Counted from the stretch's first letter, positions 52,332 through 61,066 are shown. The stretch is DNA of 64,000 nucleotides from Candidatus Bathyarchaeota archaeon (GCA_026014585.1 JAOZIA010000024.1:310001-374000), one strand, 5' to 3'. A program made the numbers and translations. Notes: generated by a model not told the origin, from the sequence alone.

Positions 52332-53456
52332 TTAACTAAAAAGATTGGTTAATTCGGCCTTACTCAATACTTCACTCATATGCTTTTCCAAGATTTTATA
52401 GAGTTCAATAGTTGTTATGAGTTTGAAGCCATGTTTTTTTATCAGGTCCATTGCCTCCTTTGTGGCAGGACTACCTCTTTTAGAAGGCTCTTCATTCCTA
52501 AAGTGGTTAACAAAGAAAAATCCTCTTACATTCCTTTGTTCAATGTCTCTCTGCTCAATGTAATAATCTAATAGTTGTCTTAAATCTTGCAAGTTTGCAC
52601 TACCGCTAAGTCCTTTAACCTCACAAACAGCCACTACATCATCAGGAAGGCTGACTTCTAGGTCCACATGACTGCCTTTCTCAAGTTTTTTTACACTAAA
52701 GCCTATCTCTTTTAAAGTATCAACTACTAGTTTCTCTAATGGCTCACCGTTTTCCCAATACAACTGCTTAAATTTACTATATTTTCCTAATTTCTCAGAA
52801 ATTTTGTTATATTTGTCCAGTAGTAGTAATTCACTTTGAGATGCAATCGAGCTAGCCCAAGTAGGTATTGCCAATGGTGCTTCATTGATCTTTCTTTCAG
52901 ACTCAGGAATCAATTCCATTCCTCTTTTTAGTAGCAAATCAAGCAAAGTCAAATTGTTAATATCATTTAAGATTGAATCTGGGCAGGGAGTGGGCAGAAA
53001 GACACAAGCACCTGATTTATATTGAATTGAAAAACTAATTACATCATTAGCTCTATTTGTAGCTATAATCTTGCCTTCTTTAATATCGAAGAAATGATTC
53101 CAAAAGAAAGGGACAGAATCAAATAGAAACTTAGCCCGTCTATCAATACATATTAGAGTTTGTCCCTTAGTATTTTCTACCGTAAATTGATCAGCAAAAG
53201 GGCACCAATCATAATTTGAAATATTAAAGCAATGTTCTATCCTTTCTGTTATTACTATACAGACACCTTTGTTTTCAAAAAACTTTTGGAATTCCAATTT
53301 TTTGTTAGTTAAATAGGTGAAATAATTTTGTCTAGAGCATGGTCTCAAATCTAAAATAATAAATTCATAATCAAATAGCGTGGGAAGATGAGTCCCAACA
53401 CTGCAATAGGTATATCCACAGTTTTCTTTACCAATACCAATGCAAAGGGTCCTCAA
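52332..53456 (-). CDS. restriction-endonuclease-like protein (PD-(D/E)XK)
   Basis: In this 374-residue protein the C-terminal domain (about 230-360) has GSHVDLEVSLPDDVVAVCEV followed by KG, giving the D...E-x-K triad of Mrr-like nucleases. It continues LQDLRQLLDYYIEQRDI and FFFVNHFRNEEPSKRG. The N-terminal about 200 residues look like a separate alpha/beta domain (FEFI-like strand YEFIILDLRPCSRQNYF, then NKGVCIVIT), perhaps a sensor. This two-domain layout resembles defence effectors. It sits next to the integrase C-terminal fragment on the same strand. Confidence 0.72.
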   Translation of the reverse strand: MRTLCIGIGKENCGYTYCSVGTHLPTLFDYEFIILDLRPCSRQNYFTYLTNKKLEFQKFFENKGVCIVITERIEHCFNISNYDWCPFADQFTVENTKGQTLICIDRRAKFLFDSVPFFWNHFFDIKEGKIIATNRANDVISFSIQYKSGACVFLPTPCPDSILNDINNLTLLDLLLKRGMELIPESERKINEAPLAIPTWASSIASQSELLLLDKYNKISEKLGKYSKFKQLYWENGEPLEKLVVDTLKEIGFSVKKLEKGSHVDLEVSLPDDVVAVCEVKGLSGSANLQDLRQLLDYYIEQRDIEQRNVRGFFFVNHFRNEEPSKRGSPATKEAMDLIKKHGFKLITTIELYKILEKHMSEVLSKAELTNLFS

Positions 53457-53521
53457 GTGGCAATCCTCAGATATTACTTAGCCATTGTTTACTTAACATT
53501 TTGCATAAGAAAAATAGAAAG

Positions 53522-54394
53522 TTAGTTAGAAATAAGCAAAGATTTCTCTATAGCAGGCAGTAACTCAATTATCTTGTCACTTAATAGTTGGGGGTTCTCT
53601 TTGAAGTAATGCATTAGAAAGATGCTTTTGCCTATTCTTCCCTCCATTAAATCTATTTGCTCAGACAATAAACCTAGTTTTCTCATTTCTGTGGCATAGT
53701 AGCTTCTTAGCTTCTTTATTTTCATTGGAAGGTTAGCTCTGTTTAATCTTTTATCAATAGCAATATAGCTAATATTACTAGAGTGTGAAATATCATCTAG
53801 CAGTTGCTTAGGTACACATGACACATAGCAGTTCTTACTGTTTCTGAGAAATAGTTTAGGGAATCTGAAGTGTTCTAGAAACTTTGTATTCTCATTATAG
53901 TATTCAGTTGTGTATTTGCTGCCCATCTCAGCTATTAGGTTGAAGCTGTTGATTCCTTCCATTGCTCTAAGTCCACTAAGATGCATAAACCTCAGATACA
54001 ATTTTTCATTATCATTAAGCACAGCCATTGCAGAGTTATACCATTCAGCTAAGCCATTGTGGGCATTACTGCTAAAGATTCTAGTAAAGGTGGCTATTGG
54101 GTCAGGTTTGTAGCGTTTAATCCCATGTAATTCCATATCCTTCTTAAAAGAATCATAAGTTCCTATGTATCTGCTTAGTGCGGTTAGGGCGTTTATGATG
54201 TTGTTTCTAACTGTAGGTTTAGCTAGTTGTATTTTATTTACATCTTTAAGGTAGCTGTGATACTTTGCAGAGTATTCTAGAATTGTGTAACTGTAAGACT
54301 TAGCATATTTTGCTTCAACATATTTTTTAAAATCTGACCAAATAAGGGACTTGGGCTCTATAGACCCCGGTTCAAATCCGGGAAGCCCCACCAT
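53522..54394 (-). pseudogene. integrase C-terminal fragment (IntC), tyrosine recombinase
   Basis: This is the catalytic part of the element's integrase. The first 16 codons come from the right attachment repeat (VGLPGFEPGSIEPK). They are followed by a core-binding domain, then the box I arginine in LRFMHLSGLRAMEGI, a conserved lysine region, the second arginine in KKLRSYYATEMRKLG, and the tyrosine nucleophile in FLMHYFKENP. Without the N-terminal about 110 residues encoded at the other end it is probably inactive. Joined through the repeat the frame is continuous. Confidence 0.9.
54348..54393 (+). repeat. right attachment site (tRNA-Pro 3' half copy)
   Basis: This copy is identical to 44574-44619. 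It lacks the acceptor 5' strand and the D arm, so it is not a functional tRNA. Host sequence resumes directly after it. Confidence 0.93.
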
Positions 54395-54412
54395 TGATTT
54401 TGACGGCGATAA

Positions 54413-55129
54413 TTAGGAAATAGCGCTCCATTCAGAAGTTTGAAGAACTTGTCCAGAAATTGCATCTATTATCACTGTTTTGCCATGTGCTGAATAGGAT
54501 TGGAATAAACCGTCTGTTTCTTGAAGAGTGTTTTGAACTGACCAAACGTAAGCACTTCCACCCCAGCCAAAACTCGCATGCCAATCAGATATGCCCTGCT
54601 CTAATCCAGCGTTTCTTGCAATTTCCCTTGCCTGCTTCTCATCTATTGTAAAATTTACTGCGGCGGGATTATGTACTATGTCGGGGATTCCACCCATTAT
54701 CTTTTCATCAGACACAATAGTGCCGTTTGAGTCAACATGAAACTGTATTGTTTCATCCACAAACGGTTTTTCAGGCATTCTAAAATTGTATACGATAAGG
54801 TAGTAAGGATAAAGCAAGTACTCATGTGCTACACTATCATGGTGATCAAGGGTATATTGGCTAGGTGGAATGTAGCTACTTTTTTCAGGATTAAAATGTA
54901 TGTACTTGTCGAAAAAATCTTGCCCAACCCTTGTTATAATAAACTGATTAGGCGATTCAAGTATTGAATTTGGAATGTCATGAGAAAAAGGAGGCGAGTT
55001 TTCTTTCACCCCAGATTGCGATGAAATGTATATTGAAATTGCCAAAATAGATATTAGAAAAATTACTATGATACACAGGCACTTTCTTGGAATTCTCCAT
55101 TTAAAGGAACTTTGAAGCATATTTCTCAA
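54413..55129 (-). CDS. membrane-anchored PepSY-like protein
   Basis: This 238-residue protein has one N-terminal membrane helix (about residues 15-38) and an extracellular domain. The C-terminal segment FTIDEKQAREIARNAGLEQG, then VWSVQNT and TVIIDAISGQVL, follows the PepSY pattern seen in protease-inhibitor-like and surface proteins. The start is TTG 55129 or ATG 55120; no ribosome site is clear. It is the first host gene after the element, 20 bases from the attachment site. Function is unknown. Confidence 0.65.
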   Translation of the reverse strand: MRNMLQSSFKWRIPRKCLCIIVIFLISILAISIYISSQSGVKENSPPFSHDIPNSILESPNQFIITRVGQDFFDKYIHFNPEKSSYIPPSQYTLDHHDSVAHEYLLYPYYLIVYNFRMPEKPFVDETIQFHVDSNGTIVSDEKIMGGIPDIVHNPAAVNFTIDEKQAREIARNAGLEQGISDWHASFGWGGSAYVWSVQNTLQETDGLFQSYSAHGKTVIIDAISGQVLQTSEWSAIS

Positions 55130-55180
55130 TCAATACAAATATGTAATCATGAGAGTATAAACTCGTTGTCGTTCTGTGGT

Positions 55181-56383
55181 TTAGTATGCTTCGTAGATGC
55201 CTGCGCCGATGAGCCAGTCTTGATTTACCATCAGGACATAGCTGACTTTGGGTTTAATCATGAAGTCATCATCGGGGTCAACGTACAAATAACGTACAAA
55301 TCCTCCGCCAGACTGCGCCGTCTGAATTATTTCTTGAATAAAGGTGGTTCCGTTTGCGTCTGTTGCGTTCCACCGGTTTGTTCCGATGATTTCGGGTTGG
55401 AAGGGAAGTGCCAAGGTGTCACCGGTCATGTCGTAGGCAAATATGTAAAGTTCGCCTTGTACAAACATACCTGTTTGGTTGTTAAATTCGTTTAAGGCGG
55501 TTTCTTGGCTGGTTTGTTGGGCGTATTCGTAGGCTGCTTGGACAAACTCGACAAGTTCTTCTGGAGTTGTGGAGGTTCCCATTGTTGGAACATATTTGCC
55601 CAATATTTTTTCGTAAGCAGTCATTCCGGTGTTGTCTTTTTCTTGTTTAAGCTCGTCAATTGCCTGCTGGAAAGCGTTTACTGTTGAATCTGAAATGTCT
55701 TTGCTAAATGCGTAATAGTAATCATAATAGCTCAGTTGAAACGCGTTTTTGAATGCATAATAATTGCCTGTTATCTGCTCCGTGAGGGTACGTCCTACCA
55801 CTTGTGCATAGCACCAAAAATCGATGTTGCCGCTGTTAAGGTCGTCTATGATTGCTGATGCGTTTGTGAAGTATACCAGTTGGCTCTCATTCACGCCTGC
55901 GTTTGTGAGTTGTGTGATTGCAGCGGAGTCTTGGATTACGCCGATTGTGTAACTGTTTAAATCAGAGGATTCTTCAATTGTTACGTCGTTATCCCAGCGG
56001 GTAAAGAGTGCGTACGTATCAGTGAATAAGGGTCCTGCCCATTTGAAAGAATCCTCTCGTGAAGGCAACCGTGCTGTTGAAAAAAGAACAGTTTTTTCGC
56101 CTGTTAGGGCTGCTTGGTATGCTTCGGTCCATGGAACTATCTGGACTTGGTCAGGGGTTATTTTGTGACCCATTTTGTCGGTGATTGCAGTTAAGAGGTC
56201 AACGGCGATGCCTGTTGCTGTTTCATTTTCTTGGTAGTTGCAGGGTGGGAACTGTTCAGTATAATAAGTGAAGGTGCTCAAGGGGCTGGTTTGTTGCCCA
56301 AATTGTAAAACGTAAACAGAGCCAATGGATATGGATACTGCAAGCGCTAGGGCTAAAAGGTAATAAGCGTAACGTCTGGACAT
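55181..56383 (-). CDS. extracellular solute-binding protein fused to a Cache domain
   Basis: This 400-residue exported protein has a signal/anchor helix at about 5-25. A family 3 solute-binding domain (about residues 35-270) contains FTYYTEQFPPCNY, GIAVDLLTAIT and a type 2 hinge. A single Cache domain follows (about 275-400), with the elements QGELYIFAYDMTGDTLALP and VNQDWLIGAGIYE. No permease or kinase gene is adjacent. It may be a sensor input that binds amino acids or aromatic ligands, or an orphan binding protein. Confidence 0.8.
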   Translation of the reverse strand: MSRRYAYYLLALALAVSISIGSVYVLQFGQQTSPLSTFTYYTEQFPPCNYQENETATGIAVDLLTAITDKMGHKITPDQVQIVPWTEAYQAALTGEKTVLFSTARLPSREDSFKWAGPLFTDTYALFTRWDNDVTIEESSDLNSYTIGVIQDSAAITQLTNAGVNESQLVYFTNASAIIDDLNSGNIDFWCYAQVVGRTLTEQITGNYYAFKNAFQLSYYDYYYAFSKDISDSTVNAFQQAIDELKQEKDNTGMTAYEKILGKYVPTMGTSTTPEELVEFVQAAYEYAQQTSQETALNEFNNQTGMFVQGELYIFAYDMTGDTLALPFQPEIIGTNRWNATDANGTTFIQEIIQTAQSGGGFVRYLYVDPDDDFMIKPKVSYVLMVNQDWLIGAGIYEAY

Positions 56384-56546
56384 AACAGTACAGGCTGAAT
56401 GTTTATATTTAAAACTTTACCGCACCATTGAATTTTAGGCAGATTTGTTGAGGCTATTTAATGGTTAAAACTTGAGTTCCAATATGAAAAAGCATTATAA
56501 TTGCCGTTCACATAATAATTTGTAGATTTTTTAGTGGAATTTAAAC

Positions 56547-57227
56547 ATGAGCAAAAATTCTGAAATTACTTCTGCTCAAAAATACATGGCAGAACTTATC
56601 GGGACTTTGGTACTTGTTTTGATGGGTTGCGGCAGCGCTACTATTGCTGGTCAAGCAGTTGGAAATTTGGGGATTGCTTTCGCATTTGGTCTTGCAGTTT
56701 TAATTATGGTTTACACGATTGGCAATATTTCAGGTTGCCATATTAACCCGGCAATTTCAATTTCTATGTTTATCGCGGGTAAACTAAGCCTAAAAGATAC
56801 AGGTCTTTACATTATTTTCCAATGCATAGGAGCCATCATCGGAGCAGGCATTCTTTACATGATTGCCATAGGAAATCCATCATTTAATTTGTCTATAAAT
56901 GGTTTAGGTGCAAACATGTACTCCACTTATTCTTTAATATCTGTATTCATTACCGAAGTCGTCTTTACTTTCATATTCATTCTGGTAGTTCACGGTGCAA
57001 CCCATGAGAGAACCCCCAAAGGATTTGCTGGATTAGCCATTGGTTTAGCTTTAACCCTTGTTCACATTGTAACAATACCTATTGATGGCACATCAGTTAA
57101 TCCTGCAAGAAGCCTTGGTCCAGCAGTTTTTGTCGGAGGCACCGCACTAAATCAGCTCTGGGTCTTTTTTGTTGCACCAATAATTGGCGGAATTTTGGCT
57201 GCTTTAGTTTGGAAACTATTCAAATAA
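56547..57227 (+). CDS. aquaporin / glycerol facilitator (MIP family)
   Basis: This 226-residue channel has six membrane helices and two NPA boxes: GCHINPAISISMF and GTSVNPARSLGPAV. The histidine before the first NPA and Arg after the second are typical. The Phe/His/Cys selectivity residues are not decisive between water and glycerol. A long GG-rich start (IGTLVLVLMGCGSATIAG) is normal. It has an ATG start, no strong ribosome site, and is a single gene. Confidence 0.9.
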   Translation: MSKNSEITSAQKYMAELIGTLVLVLMGCGSATIAGQAVGNLGIAFAFGLAVLIMVYTIGNISGCHINPAISISMFIAGKLSLKDTGLYIIFQCIGAIIGAGILYMIAIGNPSFNLSINGLGANMYSTYSLISVFITEVVFTFIFILVVHGATHERTPKGFAGLAIGLALTLVHIVTIPIDGTSVNPARSLGPAVFVGGTALNQLWVFFVAPIIGGILAALVWKLFK

Positions 57228-57495
57228 CATCAAAACATAACTTCTAAGCGTTTTAAATTATTGAGTGTACCTTTTGGAAATGTGAAATGCTAAAAGCGTA
57301 TAAGGAACTGTGAGGTTACCGCGAGTTTTTTGAGGCAAAGCTTGATGTGAAGGAAAACCAAATATAGCTTAATTGACATATTTTTAAATAAGCGTAAGGG
57401 TTTTTGCTGAGTAAAACATTGTTTAGGTGTTTTGCTGATTCTTAACTTTTAAAACCACAAGCAAAGCAGAGATTATTGTTAATGGAGAAAAACAA

Positions 57496-58473
57496 TTGAC
57501 TGTTCTGGAAGCATTAAACAAGATTCAAAGTGAAAGTTTATGCACCACGGTTTACAAGCCACAATTAGCTCCCGTATGGAATAGTTTTGTGGCAGATTCA
57601 AAAAATGGAACCTTTCTTTTTCACAGAAACTATATGGACTATCACAATGACCGATTTGTGGACCATTCCCTGCTGTTTTACCGCAATAAACAGCTTGTTG
57701 CTTTAATGCCTGCCAACATATCCGATGATGTACTGTACAGTCACGCTGGCTTGACCTATGGCGGCATTTTATCGGGCTATGATATGACTGCACCGCTGAT
57801 GCTTAACGTTTTTGAGGAGCTTAAAAGGCACTGTATAGACCATGGAATTAAAAAAGTAATCTACAAGGTTATTCCTTCAATCTATCATTGCGCCCCATCC
57901 GAAGAAGACCTCTATGCATTATTCCGCAACGACGCTAAACTAATTGGCAGAAACTTATCATCCAGCATCTTTTTACCCACCAAAAAAAGGTTCCACAAAA
58001 AAAGACGAGAAGCCATCACCAAAGCCAAAAACCACAGTCTCACCGTTAAGCAAAGTTTTGATTTTGAAGGTTTCATGGGGATGGTTGAGCAGGTTGTAAA
58101 TGGGCGGCATGGGGCTAAACCTGTTCACACGGGGACGGAGATGGTTCTTCTTGCTCAAAGGTTTCCTGAGAACATTAAATTGTTTGGTGCGTTTAGGGAT
58201 GACAAAATGTTGGCTGGGTGCCTAATTTATGAGTGCAGACATGTAGCGCATGGGCAATATGCTGCAAACTTGGATGAGGGAAGAATGCTGGGTGCACAGG
58301 ATGTAATCATAGATTATCTTGTTAATTCATATTATGAGAAGTTTAGATTTTTTGATTTTGGAATTTCAACGCTTAATCTTGGACAAATACTAAATGAGGG
58401 CTTAGTTAAGCATAAGGCAAGTTTTGGGGCAAGCAGCGTTGTGCATGACTTTTATGAGCTTACCGTAAAATAG
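57496..58473 (+). CDS. FemAB/GNAT-like acyltransferase
   Basis: This 325-residue protein has the doubled GNAT fold of FemABX-type enzymes (Acetyltransf_6). Evidence is SFVADSKNGTFLFHRNYMDYH near the N-terminus, a central FLPTKKRFHKKRREAITKAK and the GCLIYECRHVAHGQYAANLD strand. It may transfer an aminoacyl or acyl group to a surface sugar or lipid. The start is TTG eight bases after GGAG. It is followed, 77 bases on, by the U32-like gene in the same direction. Confidence 0.7.
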   Translation: MTVLEALNKIQSESLCTTVYKPQLAPVWNSFVADSKNGTFLFHRNYMDYHNDRFVDHSLLFYRNKQLVALMPANISDDVLYSHAGLTYGGILSGYDMTAPLMLNVFEELKRHCIDHGIKKVIYKVIPSIYHCAPSEEDLYALFRNDAKLIGRNLSSSIFLPTKKRFHKKRREAITKAKNHSLTVKQSFDFEGFMGMVEQVVNGRHGAKPVHTGTEMVLLAQRFPENIKLFGAFRDDKMLAGCLIYECRHVAHGQYAANLDEGRMLGAQDVIIDYLVNSYYEKFRFFDFGISTLNLGQILNEGLVKHKASFGASSVVHDFYELTVK

Positions 58474-58550
58474 GCAAAGTAGTTGTCTCTAAAGAAACGT
58501 TTAATAGCTCACAAAGCTCTAAGATTGTTGTAGTTTTAGGAGTGTTTTTT

Positions 58551-59660
58551 TTGCCAGGTTTTTCTATTCCAGCTGATTTTCAACCTTCAACCATGGAGCA
58601 AATTGGTAAAAGAAACGAAAAATGGAATATGCCCATAAAAGACGTTTACGGCTGCCTGAATCCATCAGTTTTTGGTTCAGGAAGAACAGGCTCAGCAATA
58701 CATCAAACCTCATTTAAAGACCTAAAAAAATATGTTGACTCATGCAACAAAAACGAAGTCCAATTCAATTATGCATTAAATTTTAACTGTGCGTCCAACA
58801 TGGAGTTCACCGATAAAGGCAAAAAAGAAATCACCAAATTTTTGCATAAACTCCATGATATAGGAGTTAGGCGATTCACGGCGGTTTTACCTTCGAGTAT
58901 GTTGTTGCTTAAGGATGTGTTGCCTGATGCTAAGGTTACTGTTTCGGTGATTTCTAATGTGGATTCATTGACTAGGCTCAAAGTTTTTCTTTCCTTTGGT
59001 AATGTTGACCGTATTATGATTCCTGAAAGCATGAACCGCAAAGTGGGACGACTGGAAAAAATGGCAAAGCAGGGCAAGGATTTGGGTGCTGAGTTTGGAA
59101 CAATTGTTAATGGACTCTGTTTAATTGATTGTCCTTACCGAGAGTTTCATTATTCTTTTAACTCGCATGCTGTGGGTAAAAAAATCAGTTACACACCTGG
59201 CGATTTCTACGTTGCACGATGTACGTTGTTTAAGCTGCAAAATCCAGTTGAGATTTTAAAGATGGGATGGATAAGACCAGAAGACCTCAAACATTACATC
59301 AACATGGGCATAAACGTGTTCAAGCTTGCGGGACGAGAAATGCTCAAGCCAGATTTTCTGCAAACAGTTGACATTTACAATCAAGGAAGCTACGATGGAA
59401 ACCTATGGGAACTGTTCAGATGCTTCTCATCGGTACCGTCTTCTGAACCCAGAAACTATCCTAAACTGTTTAACATACAAAACAAAGATATGGAAGCGTT
59501 TACTCAGCGGTTTTTTGAGTCAAAATATTTCTGCTCCACCAAAGACTGCGAAACCTGCAACTACTGCACCGCCAACGCACACCTGATTAGTGTGAATGAT
59601 TTTGACATGTGGAATCAGTCCCTGCAAAAAGAACTGGCAACATTCACAAACAAAAACTAA
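58551..59660 (+). CDS. U32 peptidase-like protein (UbiU/UbiV type)
   Basis: This protein of about 369 residues carries the U32 pattern GTIVNGLCLIDCPYREFHYS, ARCTLFK and KLAGREM. The C-terminal cysteine cluster is in CSTKDCETCNYC. Cysteines at the first and second motifs could bind an Fe-S cluster, as in the hydroxylation-related UbiU/V or RlhA relatives. The start is TTG 58551, eight bases after GGAG; a GTG nine bases upstream lies within that ribosome site. It pairs with the FemAB-like gene, possibly in modification of a lipid or tRNA. Confidence 0.72.
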   Translation: MPGFSIPADFQPSTMEQIGKRNEKWNMPIKDVYGCLNPSVFGSGRTGSAIHQTSFKDLKKYVDSCNKNEVQFNYALNFNCASNMEFTDKGKKEITKFLHKLHDIGVRRFTAVLPSSMLLLKDVLPDAKVTVSVISNVDSLTRLKVFLSFGNVDRIMIPESMNRKVGRLEKMAKQGKDLGAEFGTIVNGLCLIDCPYREFHYSFNSHAVGKKISYTPGDFYVARCTLFKLQNPVEILKMGWIRPEDLKHYINMGINVFKLAGREMLKPDFLQTVDIYNQGSYDGNLWELFRCFSSVPSSEPRNYPKLFNIQNKDMEAFTQRFFESKYFCSTKDCETCNYCTANAHLISVNDFDMWNQSLQKELATFTNKN

Positions 59661-59671
59661 ACTTGGTAGGT

Positions 59672-60418
59672 TCACGGTGTGGGTTGTAGGTTTGAGAGTT
59701 TTTGTGCTATGTCAATTCCCCGTTGTGTGACTATGTAGTCGCCTTTGTTGTTTTCCTGCGCTATTAAACCCGTGTCCACGAGTTTTTTGATGTGAAAAAT
59801 CAGATGCCCACCCTTCAAGCCTGTTAGCTGAGTTAGTTGTGAGAAGCTTTTTTTGCCTTCGCTGATGTTAACCAGAATTTTGAGTCGCACCGTGTTAGCT
59901 AAGGGTTCCAGCACAGATTCCACAAGCTCATCAATGTTGAGGCTTTGTTGGTCGGGGGCTTCGGATTTTTCCACGAGCACGACGGTTTGAAGGGAGCGTT
60001 TTTGTCGTTTGAGTTTTTTTTGGAGTTTTTGGTGGCATTCTTCGCATGGGGCGCCTTTGGCTTTTTGGATGGTGTTACCGATTTGGCTGATTTTTGTGTC
60101 GAGGTCTGTTAGGGCTTCTTGGATTTTGGTTTCTTTAATGATTTTTAAGTTTTCTTCTGTGAGGGTTTTGAAGTGTTGGGTGCATTTTTGGCAGTTTTTG
60201 CAGTTGGGGTCAGTGAGTGTGGGGACGTCTTCGTTTAGTTCGTCTTGGAGTTGGTTTGTGTAGAGTAGGAGGCGGTTTTGGGTAAGGGCTTGTTGTGTGG
60301 CTTTTAGGCGTTCATTTAGGATGCTGCCGTGGAGTTGGTTTAGTTCGTTGCGTAGGTTTTTGATTTCTGTTTTGAGTTCGTGTATTGCGTTTACTGTGGG
60401 TTGGTTTGGGTTGGGCAT
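59672..60418 (-). CDS. winged-helix regulator with coiled coil and cysteine clusters
   Basis: This 248-residue protein begins with a long coiled coil (about residues 8-60). A CKNCQKC cluster lies near residue 75, a second coiled coil follows, and then CEECHQKL near 125. The C-terminal ArsR-type winged helix (about 165-245) has the recognition region FSQLTQLTGLKGGHLIFHI and the wing GDYIVTQRG. The cysteines could bind a metal or sense redox state. It is divergent from the flavodoxin gene (81 bases between), so the shared region is its likely target. Confidence 0.82.
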   Translation of the reverse strand: MPNPNQPTVNAIHELKTEIKNLRNELNQLHGSILNERLKATQQALTQNRLLLYTNQLQDELNEDVPTLTDPNCKNCQKCTQHFKTLTEENLKIIKETKIQEALTDLDTKISQIGNTIQKAKGAPCEECHQKLQKKLKRQKRSLQTVVLVEKSEAPDQQSLNIDELVESVLEPLANTVRLKILVNISEGKKSFSQLTQLTGLKGGHLIFHIKKLVDTGLIAQENNKGDYIVTQRGIDIAQKLSNLQPTP

Positions 60419-60499
60419 ACTCCTGCACTTTAGTATATTTTTGTTACCTAAAACTATATAAAAATATCCACGGATTTTGAGACAAAGGAGGAAAAATAC

Positions 60500-60937
60500 A
60501 CGACAAAAATCCTAATCGCATACTACACCAAAACAGGCAACACCCAAAAAACCGCAGAACAAATTGCCCAAGGCGCAAAAACACCCAACACCACCACAGA
60601 AGTAAAACCAGTAACCGACATCACCCCACAAGAAGCAGCCCAAGCAGACGCCATAGCATTTGGCTCCCCCGCATACTTCAGCTTAATGAGTGGACCAGTA
60701 CTCACCTTGCTAACCGAAATGTACTTCATCAAAGACAAGTTCGCAGGCAAACCCATGACAGCATTTGCAACGGGTGGCGGAAGCCAAACCAAAACCGTCG
60801 AAAACATCGAAACCATACTCAAAGTCTTCAACCCAAAACTCACCCCAGGCGTAGCAGTTAGCAGCGACCTCACAGAAACCGAGCAGGAGCAAGCCAGAAA
60901 ACTCGGTGCAGCCCTCGCCAAAGCTACAGAGAATTAA
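60500..60937 (+). CDS. flavodoxin, near-cognate ACG start
   Basis: This 145-residue flavodoxin has KILIAYYTKTGNTQKTAEQI, the FMN phosphate loop (T-x-T-G-N-T), at its N-terminus. It then has AFGSPAYFSLMSGP and ATGGGSQTKTVENI, covering the flavin ring loops. The homology begins at Thr-Lys-Ile, where the DNA reads ACG with GGAGG eight bases upstream. No ATG, GTG or TTG exists in frame until ATG 60686, which would remove the FMN loop. I annotate ACG as start; a T-to-C sequencing error is the alternative. It is divergent from the Cys-rich regulator. Confidence 0.8.
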   Translation, partial: TTKILIAYYTKTGNTQKTAEQIAQGAKTPNTTTEVKPVTDITPQEAAQADAIAFGSPAYFSLMSGPVLTLLTEMYFIKDKFAGKPMTAFATGGGSQTKTVENIETILKVFNPKLTPGVAVSSDLTETEQEQARKLGAALAKATEN

Positions 60938-61032
60938 GGCAGGCTGAATGGGCTTGAAGGAAACAAAAGCCCCGTTAATATTAGGTTCTCGAAAAACCCG
61001 GGTATTCAGGCTCCAGCAAACAAGCACAAGAA

Positions 61033-61066
61033 GGCTGAACAAAAACGTTCAACCCCCCATTTTTTA
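61033..61066 (+). terminator. hairpin and T-run behind the flavodoxin gene
   Basis: GGCTGAAC and GTTCAACC form a stem around a six-base loop, followed by CCCC and TTTTTT. It lies about 100 bases after the flavodoxin stop. The intervening stretch also has C-rich inverted segments, but no gene. Confidence 0.45.

Larger units (their letters stand above)
44574..54393. mobile_element. SSV-type integrated element at tRNA-Pro
   Basis: This element of about 9.8 kb is bounded by identical 46-base direct repeats of the tRNA-Pro 3' half. Its integrase is divided: an N-terminal fragment reads into the left repeat and a C-terminal fragment reads out of the right repeat, in the same frame across the repeat. 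Excision would restore one gene of about 385 codons. This is the hallmark of SSV-type archaeal integration. The interior is visibly AT-richer than the flanks. Cargo is twelve genes including the two int fragments: two PD-(D/E)XK-like nucleases, a radical SAM protein, an AlbA_2 protein, membrane and zinc-finger proteins. No capsid, portal or clear replication protein is recognised, so virus, plasmid and satellite all remain possible. Confidence 0.9.

Noticed and set aside
54348-54393. Second tRNA gene
   Set aside because: Only the 3' half is present, without the acceptor 5' strand, so it is an attachment-site copy.
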